Shown: positions 10,913 through 22,746 of the stretch, piece by piece
Layout of the letters: each line of letters starts with the position of its first letter
How positions within the stretch are numbered: the stretch's first letter is position 1
NCBI GenBank assembly: GCA_018902385.1
Contig: JABSSW010000003.1
Location: 434,001-498,000, forward strand
Length of the DNA: 64,000 nucleotides
Direction of reading: 5' to 3'
From: Physcia stellaris
Lineage: Eukaryota > Ascomycota > Lecanoromycetes > Caliciales > Physciaceae
The notes under the pieces: model-generated
What the model was told of the DNA's origin: nothing
Seen by the model: only the letters and a program-made list of their open reading frames with translations
The model's database searches: none
Made by a program: the position numbers and the translations under genes

Positions 10913-12379
10913 ATGGCGTCAAAGAGCAAAGGCAAGTGCATAGGCCAGTCCAAGCCTGAATCATGAGATTAAAGATTGTATAGGTAGGAGCCGTGTCTTC
11001 TTCGATATCGACATCGATGGCCACAAGGAAGGGCGCATCACGTTTGAATTGGTATGTCGAATTGCTCTGATTGTCAACTGCGCTCTCATGTAGATTTACT
11101 CGAATTTCCTCCCACACTAACCAAGAATAGTACGACGATGGTATGGAAATCCAAGACCCGTCTTTGTAGGCTCATGTCTCATGTTGCCTTCACATAGTCG
11201 TCCCAAAAACCACGGAGAATTTTCGTGCGCTGTGCACGGGCGAGAAGGGTGTAGGCAACTCGGGGAAACCTCTGACTTACAAAGGTTTGATACAATATTC
11301 ATTATTTTAGATTCAATGATTGACTGCAGGTTTACAGGATCGATATTTCATCGTGTCATCAAAGGTTTCATGCTACAAGGGGGCGATTTCACTGCTGGCA
11401 ATGGAACGGGCGGAGAGTCCATATACGGAGAGAAGTTTGCAGACGAGAATTTTGAGAGGAAGCATGAAAAGCCTTTCCTGCTGTCTATGGCCAACGCTGG
11501 ACCAGGTATTCAGAATTCTTTGATATCCCTTCGTATGGATTTGGGCTTCTAACCTACGCCTGGAAGGCACCAACGGCTCCCAATTCTTTATCACAACCGT
11601 TCCGACACCTCATCTTGACGGCAAGCATGTCGTTTTTGGAGAGGTCCTGGACGGAAAGAGTATCGTCCGAAAGATTGAGAATCTGAAAACGCAGAGCGAT
11701 AAGCCTCAGAAAGATGTCACTATCCTCGGTAGGTAGTTTTCTACATGCACTTAGAAACGGGTGCTAACAATATCTCGTAGACTGTGGTCAACTCTCTGGA
11801 CAAGATGCTTCGAAGCCGACGGAAAAGGTCCCTGACAGCACAGGTGACCCGTACGAGGACTTCCCTGAAGACCAAGGTGAAGATCTGAAGGGTCCTCAAC
11901 TGTTCAAGATCGCCAGCGAGTGCAAAGATTTCGGCAACAAAGCCTTCAAAGGTGGTGATCTCAATCTGGGCCTGGACAAATACCAAAAGGGCCTCCGGTA
12001 TCTGAACGAGCAGATGGAGCCTGCAGATGAAGATCCCAAAGAGCTTGAAGGGCAGATGAAAACCTTAAGATTTACTCTGCAATCTAACTCCGCATTGCTG
12101 CAGAACAAACTGAAAGCCTTTGATGATGCTAACAAGAGTGCCAGTAATGCACTGGACATTTCTGGCATCCAGGATTCCGATCGTGCAAAGGCGTACTATA
12201 GAAGAGGCCTGGCAAAGGAAGGGTTGAAGGACGAGGATGAAGCAGTTAAGGACTATGAAGAAGCCTTGAAATGTGCACCGGGTGATCCAGCTATCACCAA
12301 ACAGCTCTCCGCAGTGAAGAAGAAGGCTGCTGAGCAAGCAAAGAAAGAGAAAGAGGCTTACAAGAAGTTCTTTTCGTAA
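10913..12379 (+). CDS. CPR6: Cyclophilin-40, peptidyl-prolyl cis-trans isomerase with TPR (Cpr6/CypD type)
   Basis: Hsp90 co-chaperone with prolyl isomerase activity. Exons: 10913-10931 (or 10935), 10984 (or 10988)-11051, 11131-11140 (10 nt), 11198-11284, 11338-11505, 11567-11728 and 11781-12379; 370 residues. The cyclophilin domain (about 8-175) is typical: [92 protein letters not shown]. Catalytic residues of the FHR..QGGDF block are intact. After the linker [10 protein letters not shown] come three TPR units ([60 protein letters not shown]) that would bind the Hsp90 C-terminus. The first intron can be read as GC-AG (AAAG/gcaagt) or as GT-AG four bases downstream; the two proteins differ by one residue. 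Confidence 0.93.
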
Positions 12380-12883
12380 CTGCTCACTCAATGGCAGGGG
12401 TAAGATCTTTTACACGTGCTTTCGCACAGCGTGGAGTTATTTAGCCTAGCAGAATGCGGAAAAAGGTTTGGAGATGCGTCGGTAAATGGAATGATCCATT
12501 CTCAACCGCGAACAACCATAGAGCCTACACCTAGTGATTTGGTAGAAAAGCCAAAATGATTGTTTTGATTTGTACATTTTGAATGTAATTCAGCCTCCTC
12601 TTGAACCATCCTTCAAAAAAGTAGCATAGCGCTGACTAAATTTGTGGTTCTCTCATTCTCGAATTGATAGTAATTGTTTATGCAAATTGAGCCTCGACAG
12701 TATTCGTCCCAGTGCCGAATCACGTGTACAAAAGCCCACGATATGCAACCAGAATGAGATTCGCCCATGACGTGGACTGACCCGCGACCCACTTTCGAGT
12801 TTATGTACGTGCGGAGAGTAGTTGGGCCTCATCTAGAGACACAGAGATCACACGCACGCAGTCTTCGTGGCGAGCTAAACCCG
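12380..12883. other. Convergent spacer CPR6 / mL58
   Basis: Tail-to-tail 3' flanks. Nothing else recognised. Confidence 0.4.
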
Positions 12884-13552
12884 CTACTCATCTCTTCCCC
12901 AAAGCTCCCGACGCCTCTGCCTGTCTTCCCTTGCATAGGTCCTCCTCTTCCCCCACCTTGACTTGATGTTCTCCAGTACTTTCGCTTCATGCTCTTTCTT
13001 CTCCTTGCTCGCTTCAGCAACCATGCCGACGAAAAAGGTAGAACATCCGAACTTTTCAGCCAGCGATTTCCTGGTATACTTGAAAGGATCCAATGTCCTG
13101 AGTCTCCTTATTTCGGCAATGTCCTCAGGCTTGAGATGATACTTCTTTTCCTGAGTTTTGCGAAGGGGTGGTGGAAGGCGTTCATCGGCATTGCTGTGAG
13201 GATTGGCGTGTTCATGGGATTGTGACAGGAGTTTCCGGCGCGGGTCATTGATTGGGAGGAAGGCAAGAGGGGTCTGATAGGGCGAGGGAGCGGAAGATGG
13301 TGGATTGAAGACGATCTGATCGCGGATTTGGGAAGGAGATATGGATGCGGTGAAGGACGGGTCGGGTTTGGTCCGCAGACGTTTGGTGGTTCGGCGGGAG
13401 GAGGACTCGTGTCTTCGAGCTACTTGGTACAGTGGAGCTGACGCCCAAGGAAGAAGGAATGGAAGTTGGATTATCGAGCTGGATTGCTTTGTCAGGCACA
13501 TGTTGGCGGTGTTCCAATTCTCAACGAAAGCAGTGTCGACCAGGGCAGACAT
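12884..13552 (-). CDS. MRPL20: Mitochondrial large-subunit ribosomal protein mL58 (fungal MRPL20 family)
   Basis: Component of the fungal mitoribosome large subunit. Single exon, 222 residues. The C-terminal half matches the fungal MRP-L20 family: YHLKPEDIAEIRRLRTLDPF, KYTRKSLAEKFGCSTFFVGM, VAEASKEKKEHEAK, then a basic tail (SRWGKRRTYAREDRQRRREL) ending in WGRDE. The N-terminus includes a basic segment (RRHESSSRRTTKRLRTKPD) compatible with mitochondrial import. The first Met is followed by an acidic stretch, so the Met at 13501 (MCLTKQSSSIIQLPF) may be the true start. Confidence 0.85.
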   Translation of the reverse strand: MSALVDTAFVENWNTANMCLTKQSSSIIQLPFLLPWASAPLYQVARRHESSSRRTTKRLRTKPDPSFTASISPSQIRDQIVFNPPSSAPSPYQTPLAFLPINDPRRKLLSQSHEHANPHSNADERLPPPLRKTQEKKYHLKPEDIAEIRRLRTLDPFKYTRKSLAEKFGCSTFFVGMVAEASKEKKEHEAKVLENIKSRWGKRRTYAREDRQRRRELWGRDE

Positions 13553-13992
13553 CGACGTCCAAGCATTGGCACGCTAGAAAATTAAGCGAGGCATAGGTCC
13601 GAATCACTATCCGATTCCAACAAGCGTTATCCTCCCTCCTCCAAGCTAAATGGTGAGACGTGGCACACAACCAATATTCTGCTTTTGTGAACAATTGAGT
13701 TCGCTCATGATAATAACCCATGTCATTCATCGGTTCTTCGCCAGACACATGAGTTCGTCCAACTTCGCTTGAATCGCATCGTCTTGTCTTGGATATATAT
13801 AGAGCTTACCCGAGGGGCTCATCACAACTACGTTCATGTTGGAGGTAAATGAATCTATTCGTACCCCAAACCTTGCACTGCGTGTTTTAGTTGTCTCCTT
13901 TCTTTCTGCATTTGCTGAAGCTGACAGCCACCAGAGTTTGTTTTCCTACACATACTGCTGAGGGACGGGGCAGCTAGGGAACACCCACCAAG
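13553..13992. promoter_or_regulatory. Divergent promoter region mL58 / 389-residue protein
   Basis: 440 bp between two divergent starts. A TATATATA stretch lies near 13793-13800. No gene seen. Confidence 0.35.
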
Positions 13993-15162
13993 GTGTCTAT
14001 TGGGACTATGGCTTCCGAAACCCAAGCGAAGGTTGCGACTGCTGGTAGCGATGACAACTCGCGCACGTCTTCGGTGCCACTACTAGGCGAAGGGTTTACA
14101 GAACCTACGAAAAGCTCAATAGGTCGCACTGATGATGGTGAGCATGAGAGTGCCAGTGGTCCAGAGTCCGATGCCAAGACTGCAAAGCGCAGGTTCTGGG
14201 GGCTTGGCAAAAAGAAGGACGATGAGAAAGCCAAAAAGAAGCGAGAGGCCGCGGCAGCCAATGCATCACAGAATTCTACTACGATCACTCCAGCAATGCG
14301 ACCTGTCTCCCCGGTATATCCCTCAGGAGGGAAGAACACCGTTGCAACGATGTCTCATCCTTATGGAGCTCCAGTATCACCAGGGCACAACCTCTCCTCT
14401 TCGTCACCACATATCCCTTCTCCTGCTTCATCGCAGATTTTCGAGCGAAACGTTCAAGAAGACGGCCCAGAGGTGTCCGCCTCCCCAGCCATACCGGGAC
14501 ACATAACCACAGAAAACCACATTCCTCCAGCATTGGATGCATCTACGGAGGCTATTACAAATGATCACTTAAACCCGGATAATGTTGAAATTGTCACACA
14601 TGCCGCTCATCTACCCGCTGCTATGACGGTCACTGGGGCTGGGACTAGCGACCTTCTAAGTGGTCCTACTTCACAGGAAGATCTGGCGTCGAGGCCAGAT
14701 ATTGAGGAGACGGCTTCCAAATACGGTGCGTTGGACGTGAACGACGTCCGGAGACTCAGTTTCATCTCATTCGCCGATGTTATGCACGCGGAGCAAGCAG
14801 ACCATGCCGGTGCTCGGGATACCGATCACCTTACGAGTACATCAGCTGCTGCACCGATAACCTCACGTAACCGATCGCCATCACCAGTGCTTTCGCCGGT
14901 TTCCTCACAAGGCCTAAGCGGAACGCCACCGATGAGTGGTTCGCTCTCATCTAAGGGATTGGAAACTTCACCGAGCCGAGGAGCTGGTGGGCATGCAAGC
15001 CAATACTCTGGCCATAGCCCACCCACCGTAGGCGAGCTGACGATTGAAACGATGAGGCAAGCATTGAGAAAGACAGGCAGTGGTGATCTGAGCGGCGCTA
15101 GGAGTCAGCCGATTAGCGCGGTTCCTGGTGATGATGGTGCAGCGGAGCCGACCTTTAAATAG
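13993..15162 (+). CDS. Conserved Ser/Pro-rich, largely disordered fungal protein
   Basis: Single exon, 389 residues, no catalytic domain. A basic patch near residues 60-85 (KTAKRRFWGLGKKKDDEKAK, then KKKREAAAANA) could bind nucleic acid or membrane. Long Ser/Pro/Thr-rich stretches contain many SP sites (SPVYPS, SPGHN, SPSPVLSPVSS) suited to proline-directed kinases. Two segments look ordered and conserved: DVNDVRRLSFISFADVMHAE (about 250-270) and GELTIETMRQALRKTGSGDL near residue 350. I remember this pair in proteins of other Pezizomycotina but know no function. The second Met (residue 6, MASETQAKV) is an alternative start. Confidence 0.7.
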   Translation: MSIGTMASETQAKVATAGSDDNSRTSSVPLLGEGFTEPTKSSIGRTDDGEHESASGPESDAKTAKRRFWGLGKKKDDEKAKKKREAAAANASQNSTTITPAMRPVSPVYPSGGKNTVATMSHPYGAPVSPGHNLSSSSPHIPSPASSQIFERNVQEDGPEVSASPAIPGHITTENHIPPALDASTEAITNDHLNPDNVEIVTHAAHLPAAMTVTGAGTSDLLSGPTSQEDLASRPDIEETASKYGALDVNDVRRLSFISFADVMHAEQADHAGARDTDHLTSTSAAAPITSRNRSPSPVLSPVSSQGLSGTPPMSGSLSSKGLETSPSRGAGGHASQYSGHSPPTVGELTIETMRQALRKTGSGDLSGARSQPISAVPGDDGAAEPTFK

Positions 15163-16313
15163 GAATCTCTAAGTAGGACGGAGTGCACAAAGGAGGCAAC
15201 CGCTAGACGTTGGGTTTAAGCGGCGGTCAGTGGAAGTATGGTTCGGCTTCTGTGGGTACTAGGGGATGGCCATTTACGGACGTCTACCGCGTTATGGATT
15301 CTTGCAATGTTTTTACTGCACGATCGACTGGGACATTGTATGCGAGTTTTGATGTCCTTCCGGCGCTGAATACCCGATCGAGTTTGACTGTTCCTCGGTT
15401 GCTACAATTTTGGTGGCGTTCTGCGTCTAGCGCTCATTGCTGATATCATTGATCATTGATGTTATATATGTTCTATACTATCAAACACAGCTGTCCCAAC
15501 AACTGCGTTCCACTTCGTCTACGCAAGTGGTCGTATATACGGGATCTGAATTTGAGTTGAAGAATCCAAGAAAGGGGTGATCACTAATCACTACCAAGCA
15601 AACCGGAGCATTAGTTGCGAAACGGGCCTGGCCTAAGCTATGTTTCAGTGGCAGTACCGTAGTGTGTCAGTAGAGTTAGCAAGAAACACTAGGGTGACGA
15701 GCGGTCGAAGAAAGCTGGGGAGCACAAGGAAGAACGAGTCAGCAGTCTACGATCTAGGGACCATGCCTATCGCGGTAGGGCGCTTATTTGCAGTTCTGAA
15801 ACCTCTTTCCGAAAAAGCTCTTGCGATCAGGCCTCGTCAGTAGTAGTATGTACGAATAGCTCGATTGTTCCGTGCCCAGCTTCCACTGCCTGTTGGCCAA
15901 ATTATCTGATCCGAACCTTCTGATGTGCCACAGCCGTCGGACATTTACTATCACCTGCAGTTCCGTGATACCCTGACGCCTTCCGGAGATTGTAAGTGAA
16001 GCCTGTGTACCAGCCCGCTCCAATCGTTCATGTTGCCTGCCATGAAGCTCTCTTCATGTTATTGAATGGAAACAATAGCCACATCATCACTCCGGTACCG
16101 CTTTGGATCCACTCCAGGTAGCAAAAATAAGTTCGCTGCGCTCAATGCACGCTGAGCCCCTCTGGATAACCAAACCACTGGTTTGCCTGCGGGTTTGATA
16201 TATGCCGTTTCATCCACCTCCACGAATCCAATGCCATTTCACAAGTATCAGTCACAGGACCAACAGCAGGGTCATCTTGAAGCAAGACTTCAAATTCCTA
16301 CAAGGACCCGGTC
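15163..16313. other. 1.1-kb intergenic region
   Basis: 3' flank of the 389-residue gene and 5' region of the RasGAP gene. Only short non-homologous frames. A Met-initiated frame at 16183 overlaps the RasGAP start in another frame and is not supported. Confidence 0.4.
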
Positions 16314-19300
16314 ATGGAGACCCGGACAGAGAGCAGGCAGCGTAACAGCCACAAGAGACATTCAGGGATACAAGAGCGCAATGGCCAACCGGTGGAGCGT
16401 CGCACGAGCAAGAAGAAGTCCTCTCAAGACAGACACGGGCAGGTTTACCCTGATGAGATAACCGTCAGATCTTTGACGTCCGAAACCCCTGCAAGGACTG
16501 TATCCGAAAGGCGATTGTCAGGTCTTGAATTCTTTCCACCGTCGAGGGTTGACTCTCCCCAACTTGCTGGTCGCCGTACACCTCTTCCTGCTTCTCGCGA
16601 TGGCCCACCGCAATCACGCTCTAATGGGCGTGTTTCGTCCAGCAACGGGGAGAGGTACTCCCATTCTCGGCCCCGAACCCGTACGTTAGAAGAAAGATTC
16701 AGGGAAAGGTCTCCCCCATCGCTCATGACAAAAACTCGGCAACGGATCGGTTCGCTTCACTCTCCCACTTTCGAAAATACACCCTCTATAGGGTTCCCAT
16801 CGGTCATGCCATCCCCACCTCTTGAATCACAAGTGCAAGGAGACCGAAGAAAAATCATCAAACCCAATTCGCGACCATTATCCCCAATCAGAAACCCCTC
16901 TGCAAGGACTCATCAGACACCCCAGGCCTCCCCTACGGATGCTAGCAAAATTCTACAGCTGATGAAGATCACTTGTGGGAGAATGCATGGCATCCTTTCT
17001 TTTCGTACGTCTGCGATAGGGACATGGTCAAGCGGTTACTGTGCGATTAATGTTGCATCCGGAAGTCTTATATATCAAAAGCAAGGTGACGTTTCGCATG
17101 CAAAGACTCTGATACATGACCTTCGTGGCTGTCAAGTTCGAACGTTATACGATGCCGAGAGTCGCTCGACGTTTCTTGATGTGGCGACCCGATCTTCAAC
17201 GACTGGCATTCATCTGCGCCCCCACGTGTTCGAAACATTCGATTCATGGCTCGCAGCTTTGTTGTGTTGGCAGCCCATACGGCCGAAAGGTCTGCAGAAC
17301 AAGATGACGAAGCCGCAAACACCTCTGATTTCGGGACCTAGACCTTCTCCAGTTTCCGAGCGTAGACTAGGCGACAGACGGCGCAATTCGGAGATTATAC
17401 AGACCAAGGGTGCGGCGATCATCAAGGTTGGGAAAGTTCTAATGTGGGATCAGGATCATAGATCTAGCAAATCGACCCCTGTGAGCCCACAAAGAGCATC
17501 TACGTATAAGCAGGAACGCTCAATGTCGACGTCATGGCGAAAGATTTCTTGCACACTGCAAGAAAATGGGCATTTCAAGCTCTACACGGAATCTGACGTA
17601 GCTCTCGTAGCTGTTGTCCCTTTGTCTTCTCTTTCTCGTTGCGCAATACAGCGCTTGGATCCCTCAATTCTGGACGACGAATTTTCTCTGGCTATTTATC
17701 CACAGTACACATCACAAACGTCAGTAACACCTGCTGTCCATACGATATTCCTTTCTATGGAGACTCGCGTGCTCTTTGAAGTTTGGTTCGTACTGCTCAG
17801 AGCTTTCACCATACCGGAACTCTATGGTCCAGAGCAGATATCCGCTGAACCCTATCTCGGTCCGTTCGAATCGGCTAGTGTAACGAGAAGAACATCTTCA
17901 GTTGCCGATATGTTTCGCGTGGAAAGATTGCTCTCTGTGCGAGTCATAGAGGCGAAGATGCACTCATCTCCAACAAGTCATCTGCGCGCACCTTTTGCCA
18001 ATGCTCGCTCACGACCTGCTAGCAAGGAGGATTCTGTGTCTGGTAGCTACTTCGCAGAGGTTTCGATAGATGGCGACGTGAGAGGCAAAACGCAGCTCAA
18101 ACAGGACACGAGCAACCCTTTCTGGCGTGAGGACTTCGAGATCGTGGACTTGCCCGCGGTAATCTCAATGGCTTCTATTGAGGTGAAGACGCGAAATTCC
18201 TCTCAGCGTGATTGGACGCTTGTCGCACACAGTCCCTACAACATTGAGCATGAAAGCATCAACCCCCTCTCCGTCGTAGGCGAAATTGAGGTATCACCCT
18301 TAGATATGACTTACGGAAAAGTAGACTTCCGGTTTGATGAGCTAGAGCGTGGTACGGACACCGAAAAGTGGTGGCCGATTGTGACTGAGCACGGTGAGAA
18401 TGTCGGGGACCTTCTCATGAAAATTCGGATTGACGAGCTTGTCGTGCTCATGGGCCGCGAGTACCAACCATTGTCTGAATTGCTTCACGCGTTTTCGACA
18501 GGCTTGACCAATCAAATAGCACAAGCGCTGCATTCGGAGCTCAAACGCTTATCGGAGACGTTACTCAATATTTTCCAGGTTTCTGCTCAGGCTAGCGACT
18601 GGATCATGTCGCTCGTTGAAGATGAGATCGACAACACCCATAAAGAAACTCCGGTCACCAAGTTCAGGTATGGGAGACGAATTGCGTCTAACGATTCACA
18701 TGAACCCGGCGTTGACAGGGAGATGCTCGTACGCGATTTGGGCAAATCAGCTACATCCGAAGCAAATCTTTTATTCCGTGGCAATACACTCCTTACAAAA
18801 GCTTTAGATCTTCACATGCAGCGTTTGGGAAAAGAATACCTCGAGGATGCGTTGAGTGAAAGGATTCGAGACATCGATGAAAGCGACCCCGATTGCGAAG
18901 TAGACCCCAACAAGGTCCAAAATCCGCAAGATCTAGAGCGCAATTGGCGAAACCTGATTGCGCTGACTGAGAACATATGGAAATCAATTTCTGCGTCAGC
19001 CACTCGCTGCCCTCCTGAGTTGCGTTTGATCTTTCGCCACATTCGTGCCTGCGCAGAAGACCAGTATGGTGACTATCTCCGCAGTGTTACTTACAGCAGC
19101 GTTTCTGGCTTCTTGTTCCTCCGCTTTTTCGTTCCTGCAGTCTTGAATCCTAAGCTCTTCGGTCTATTGAAAAGTGAGTAACACCCCAAACGCTTGAACA
19201 CTGTAAAACTAGGTAGCTAATTCTTGTGGTCTAGATCATCCACGTCTGCGAGCTCAGCGAACATTGACCCTCATTGCCAAGTCTCTTCAGACACTTGCCA

Positions 19301-20535
19301 ACCTCTCCACATTTGGGAGCAAGGAGCCGTGGATGGAACCCATGAATGTCTTCCTAACCACGCATCGGCAGGAGTTCAAGGATTTTGTTGACACTATTTG
19401 CGGTGTTAGTCCTGATCGAGCGACTTCTGCCATCCCACCATCATACGCAACTCCCATCACCATCCTAGGTCGTCTGCCCGATACCAGCCGGGAAGGTTTC
19501 CCAAGCTTGCCGTATCTGATTGACCAGGCGCGAGAGTGTGCAGGCCTAATCGATGTATGGCTAGACGCTCGGCATGAAGTTGATCAAAACTTTGTCTGGA
19601 GCGATGAGCTTCGAAGATTCAACGCTTTGTGTGAAAATCTACGCCAAAGAACAAAGGATTGCCTCAGTCGTGCCGAGCAAGCCGAAAGACCTAGCGGAGT
19701 CATGGAGCCGAAATGGGAAGAGCTAGTAGAGCAGATGGAAAGAAAAGCAAAACTGCGAGAAGCTACGCAGGGCTCGCCAGGTACAGCTTCCTTGCAGAAG
19801 ACCTCGAACACCGTCAATAGCAGCACATCGAGCTTTGGCGATGGCTATTTCTCGCGCAGTGCCAGAAGCAGGGCGAGTCCTGGGGGAAGTCCAGCCCATG
19901 GTTCCGCGGCGCATTCGAGAATCACGAACGATGCCGTACGCTCGCGCGACGAAGTCGATGAGGAGTCCGAAGGTGAGGAGACAGATACACCGCCTGCCTC
20001 CTCGTCCGCCGTATGGGATCCAGGGGTCAGGCATAGGACACCATCTGCCAATAGGACGTATACAGACCTCCACGCACATAACGACGACGGTCCAGACCAT
20101 AATGTGTCTCTCGGCTCGTCGACTTTCAGTCTCGATACTTCCAACCGTGCTTACGTGGGCTCAAACGAACCTATTTTACCACCCAGTGGGCCTGAAGACG
20201 TCCCGATGGGGAAGAGTCTCTATAGCCTAAGCGCTACCACCTCGAATACTCCTACCATCAAGCCCCCAAAACACCTCACCAAGCCCCAACGGTCGAAACC
20301 AGGCAGCAGAGATGGACCGGATAGCAGCCGTCGGCACAGGCACGAACCGAGGCAGAAGAGCATGTACAGGCTTCCGAGCCAGAACTCAAGCTCACACACC
20401 ACCGAGGCCCTGAACAGTCCCAGAAACGCGGGGAGTCGAGACGGGCCTGGGATGGGAAAGCATATATTCAGTGATTTTGGAGCGGTCTTTAGGAAGAAGG
20501 CCAAGGAAAGGGAGAGGGATAGGGATTTGAGATGA
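16314..20535 (+). CDS. BUD2: Ras-type GTPase-activating protein with C2 domain (Bud2/Cla2-like)
   Basis: Two exons, 16314-19173 and 19235-20535, with a 61-nt GT-AG intron that joins FGLLK to NHPRLRAQRTLTLIAK; 1386 residues. Order: a basic, Ser/Arg-rich N-terminus (1-210); a PH-like segment (about 215-510); a C2 domain (about 535-650) with SGSYFAEVSIDGDVRGKTQL and SNPFWREDFEIVDLP; a RasGAP domain (about 710-1030) with the arginine-finger block EANLLFRGNTLLTKALD and the structural motif SGFLFLRFFVPAVLNPKLFG; then a disordered Ser/Pro/Arg tail ending in a basic patch (FRKKAKERERDRD). C2-RasGAPs of this build in fungi are Bud2 relatives, which turn off the Rsr1/Bud1-type GTPase in polarity control. 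The Bud2 assignment rather than another RasGAP is an inference. Confidence 0.8.
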
Positions 20536-20941
20536 TCGTCTACTGGGCGGATTTGATCAGCTATGTAATACGGGGAGGGCAACGGTCGGCTTTTTGGCGT
20601 CACCAGTGTTCCTTTGTGAGCGTTCTTCGATGGGGAAATTTGTTTGATTACAAAGCATGGGGTTCCGGGAATATGTCGCATTTGGTGGGAGTCGTGAAAT
20701 TTTGGCACGAGGGATGGGAAGATCGTGATGAAGGACTATAACTTTCTAGACGGGTATGAGTACACCTTTGTTTGCTGTTCGCTTTACTTGTAGATAGTAG
20801 ACTTGAATTGTCTTGAATCAATAACGAGTTGTTCTACAAGAGTATCAAGCGATTTAATTCGTCTGGACAATCAGTAGCAAGAAAGATCGTGGCTAGAACG
20901 TAATCCCCATAACCTCGCTATTCCGCAATCGTTTGCGAAAC
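20536..20941. other. Convergent spacer RasGAP / DUG1
   Basis: Tail-to-tail 3' flanks of about 400 bp. No gene recognised. Confidence 0.4.
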
Positions 20942-22746
20942 TCAGGCTCCATTACTGATAGGCTCTTCAGCCACATAATGTAGATACGCCCCCAACAGCT
21001 TCGTGCCTTCGATGTAATTCCTCCGATCTAGCTTCTCATTGATACTGTGCGCCGCATCCGTCGAGCTCCCCATCGGCAACAAAAGCACATTCTTCCCCGT
21101 CGCCTGCTCAAACGTCAACGTAACAGGGATACTGCCCCCCTCCCTGGTCAGGTCCGGCTTCACCCCAAACACCCTCTCGACCGCCCTCCCCGCCGCGCTG
21201 AAATTCCAGTGCTTGGGGCTCGCGACCCACCAGTTGCCCGCATGCTGCAGCTCGACCTCGCACTTGTTCTTGCTCCCCAGCTTCTTGAACTGCTCGTTCA
21301 CGTAGCTGTAGACACACTCGTCGACTTTCTCGCTCTTCATGTCCGGGACTGTCCGTATTGAGAATTTGCCAACCACCTTGGCTGGGATGACGGTCTTTGC
21401 GCCGGGCTGCGAGAAGGCGCCTTCGACGCCGTGGAGGGAGAGAGATGGCATTCGCCAGCGCGCCATGAGCGTGGCTTCTTTCTCGGAGTAGATCGATGTG
21501 GTGCTGCCGAGGGATTCGTAGAGGTTGTCCATGGTGTATGATATTGGACCGTAGAGAGCGCGCTCCTCGTCCGTGACGGGCGCGACCATTTCGGCGATCC
21601 CGGGGATTTGGATCTTGCCGTGAGTGTCGACTAGAGAACCCAGCACGCGCACCAAGTCTGTCATGGGCTCTTGCGCCGATCCGCCGAAGACGCCGGAGTG
21701 CCTATGGTGAAGTCCGAGTCAGCGTTGTTCAAGAGAATTTGGTCGAAGAAGCGACATATCTGAGGAGTCTATAGCTCTCGTTCGTTCCACAAACAGGAAT
21801 TTGAAACTCAGCAGACAGCGCAAGAAAAGGGTTGATGACTCGGATATGTACATACAGGTCCTGGCCTGGTCCGCTGACAGTGACGCTGTAATAGTTGCAG
21901 CCTCGAAGACCGTATGTGAGGCAGGGTTTCTCAGTCCCGAGCCAGTAGTTGTCGCTGATACAGACTGCGTCCGCGTCTGCGAAGAAACCGCCATCTTTCG
22001 CTTCTTTCTCAATGAATTCGTCTAGACCCTCGCTGCCGTATTCTTCCATACCCTCGAAACACATGAGCAGGTTAACAGGTAGTTCCACACCCGCCTCTTT
22101 GTGAGCTTGGATGGCGTTCAACCATCCCAGCACGGGGCCTTTGTCGTCGGTGCTTCCGCGACCGTACATCCGTCCCTTCTCGTCAACTGATAGTTTGAAA
22201 GGTTCGGTGGCCCATCCATCTTCTATCCCCGCCGGCTGAACATCGTAGTGGCCGTAGACCAGGATGGTTCGCTTCGAAGCTGAGGAGCCGTAGCGTGCGA
22301 CAACCACGGGAGGGAGCTGTAGATGTGGTTTTCCAGGCTGAGGACCCAGTTCCCGAGACTCGACGTGAGCGCCCAGTTTTGTGAGCTCGGCGACGAGAAA
22401 TTTGGACATCTGATGGTGTTGGGGTCAGTGGGCTACTGAAATCAAAGCAGAAGGGTAGCGAGCATACTCGAATGACATCCGGGCGGCGCTCATCGTCGGC
22501 AGAAACCGAGGGTATGGCGACAGCAGAGCGAAGACCTGGGCGGAGGTTAATTTCATAGTTCTTTTTTCTCTGAGGTCGGCTGCCGGGGAGAATCGAGGTA
22601 TCCCTTACGTTCTATGAAGGATTCGGATAATGCATCGACTCTGGTCCGGTAATAGTCAGAAATAAAGTTCTCCGCATGCTATTCTTTAGCTTTTGCTCTG
22701 GATGAAGAACTTACTGCTTGAAGTAGCCGTCCAGCTGAGGAGCCAT
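20942..22746 (-). CDS. DUG1: Cys-Gly metallodipeptidase (M20 family, Dug1/CNDP type)
   Basis: Cytosolic di-zinc dipeptidase of glutathione breakdown. Five exons: 22715-22746, 22609-22640, 22468-22535, 21856-22409 and 20942-21701; 481 residues. The three short 5' exons spell [22 protein letters not shown] and [20 protein letters not shown]. Metal and catalytic motifs are intact: [12 protein letters not shown] (His, catalytic Asp), RGSTDDKGP (bridging Asp), [11 protein letters not shown] (catalytic and metal Glu), ISDNYW (Asp), DLHSGVFGG completed across the fourth intron, and [12 protein letters not shown] near the end (His). The fourth intron (21702-21855, 154 nt) is the longest. Family membership is secure. 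Confidence 0.93.

Noticed and set aside
15640-16023. Short frames between the disordered protein and RasGAP genes
   Set aside because: No similarity to known proteins and no coding bias visible.
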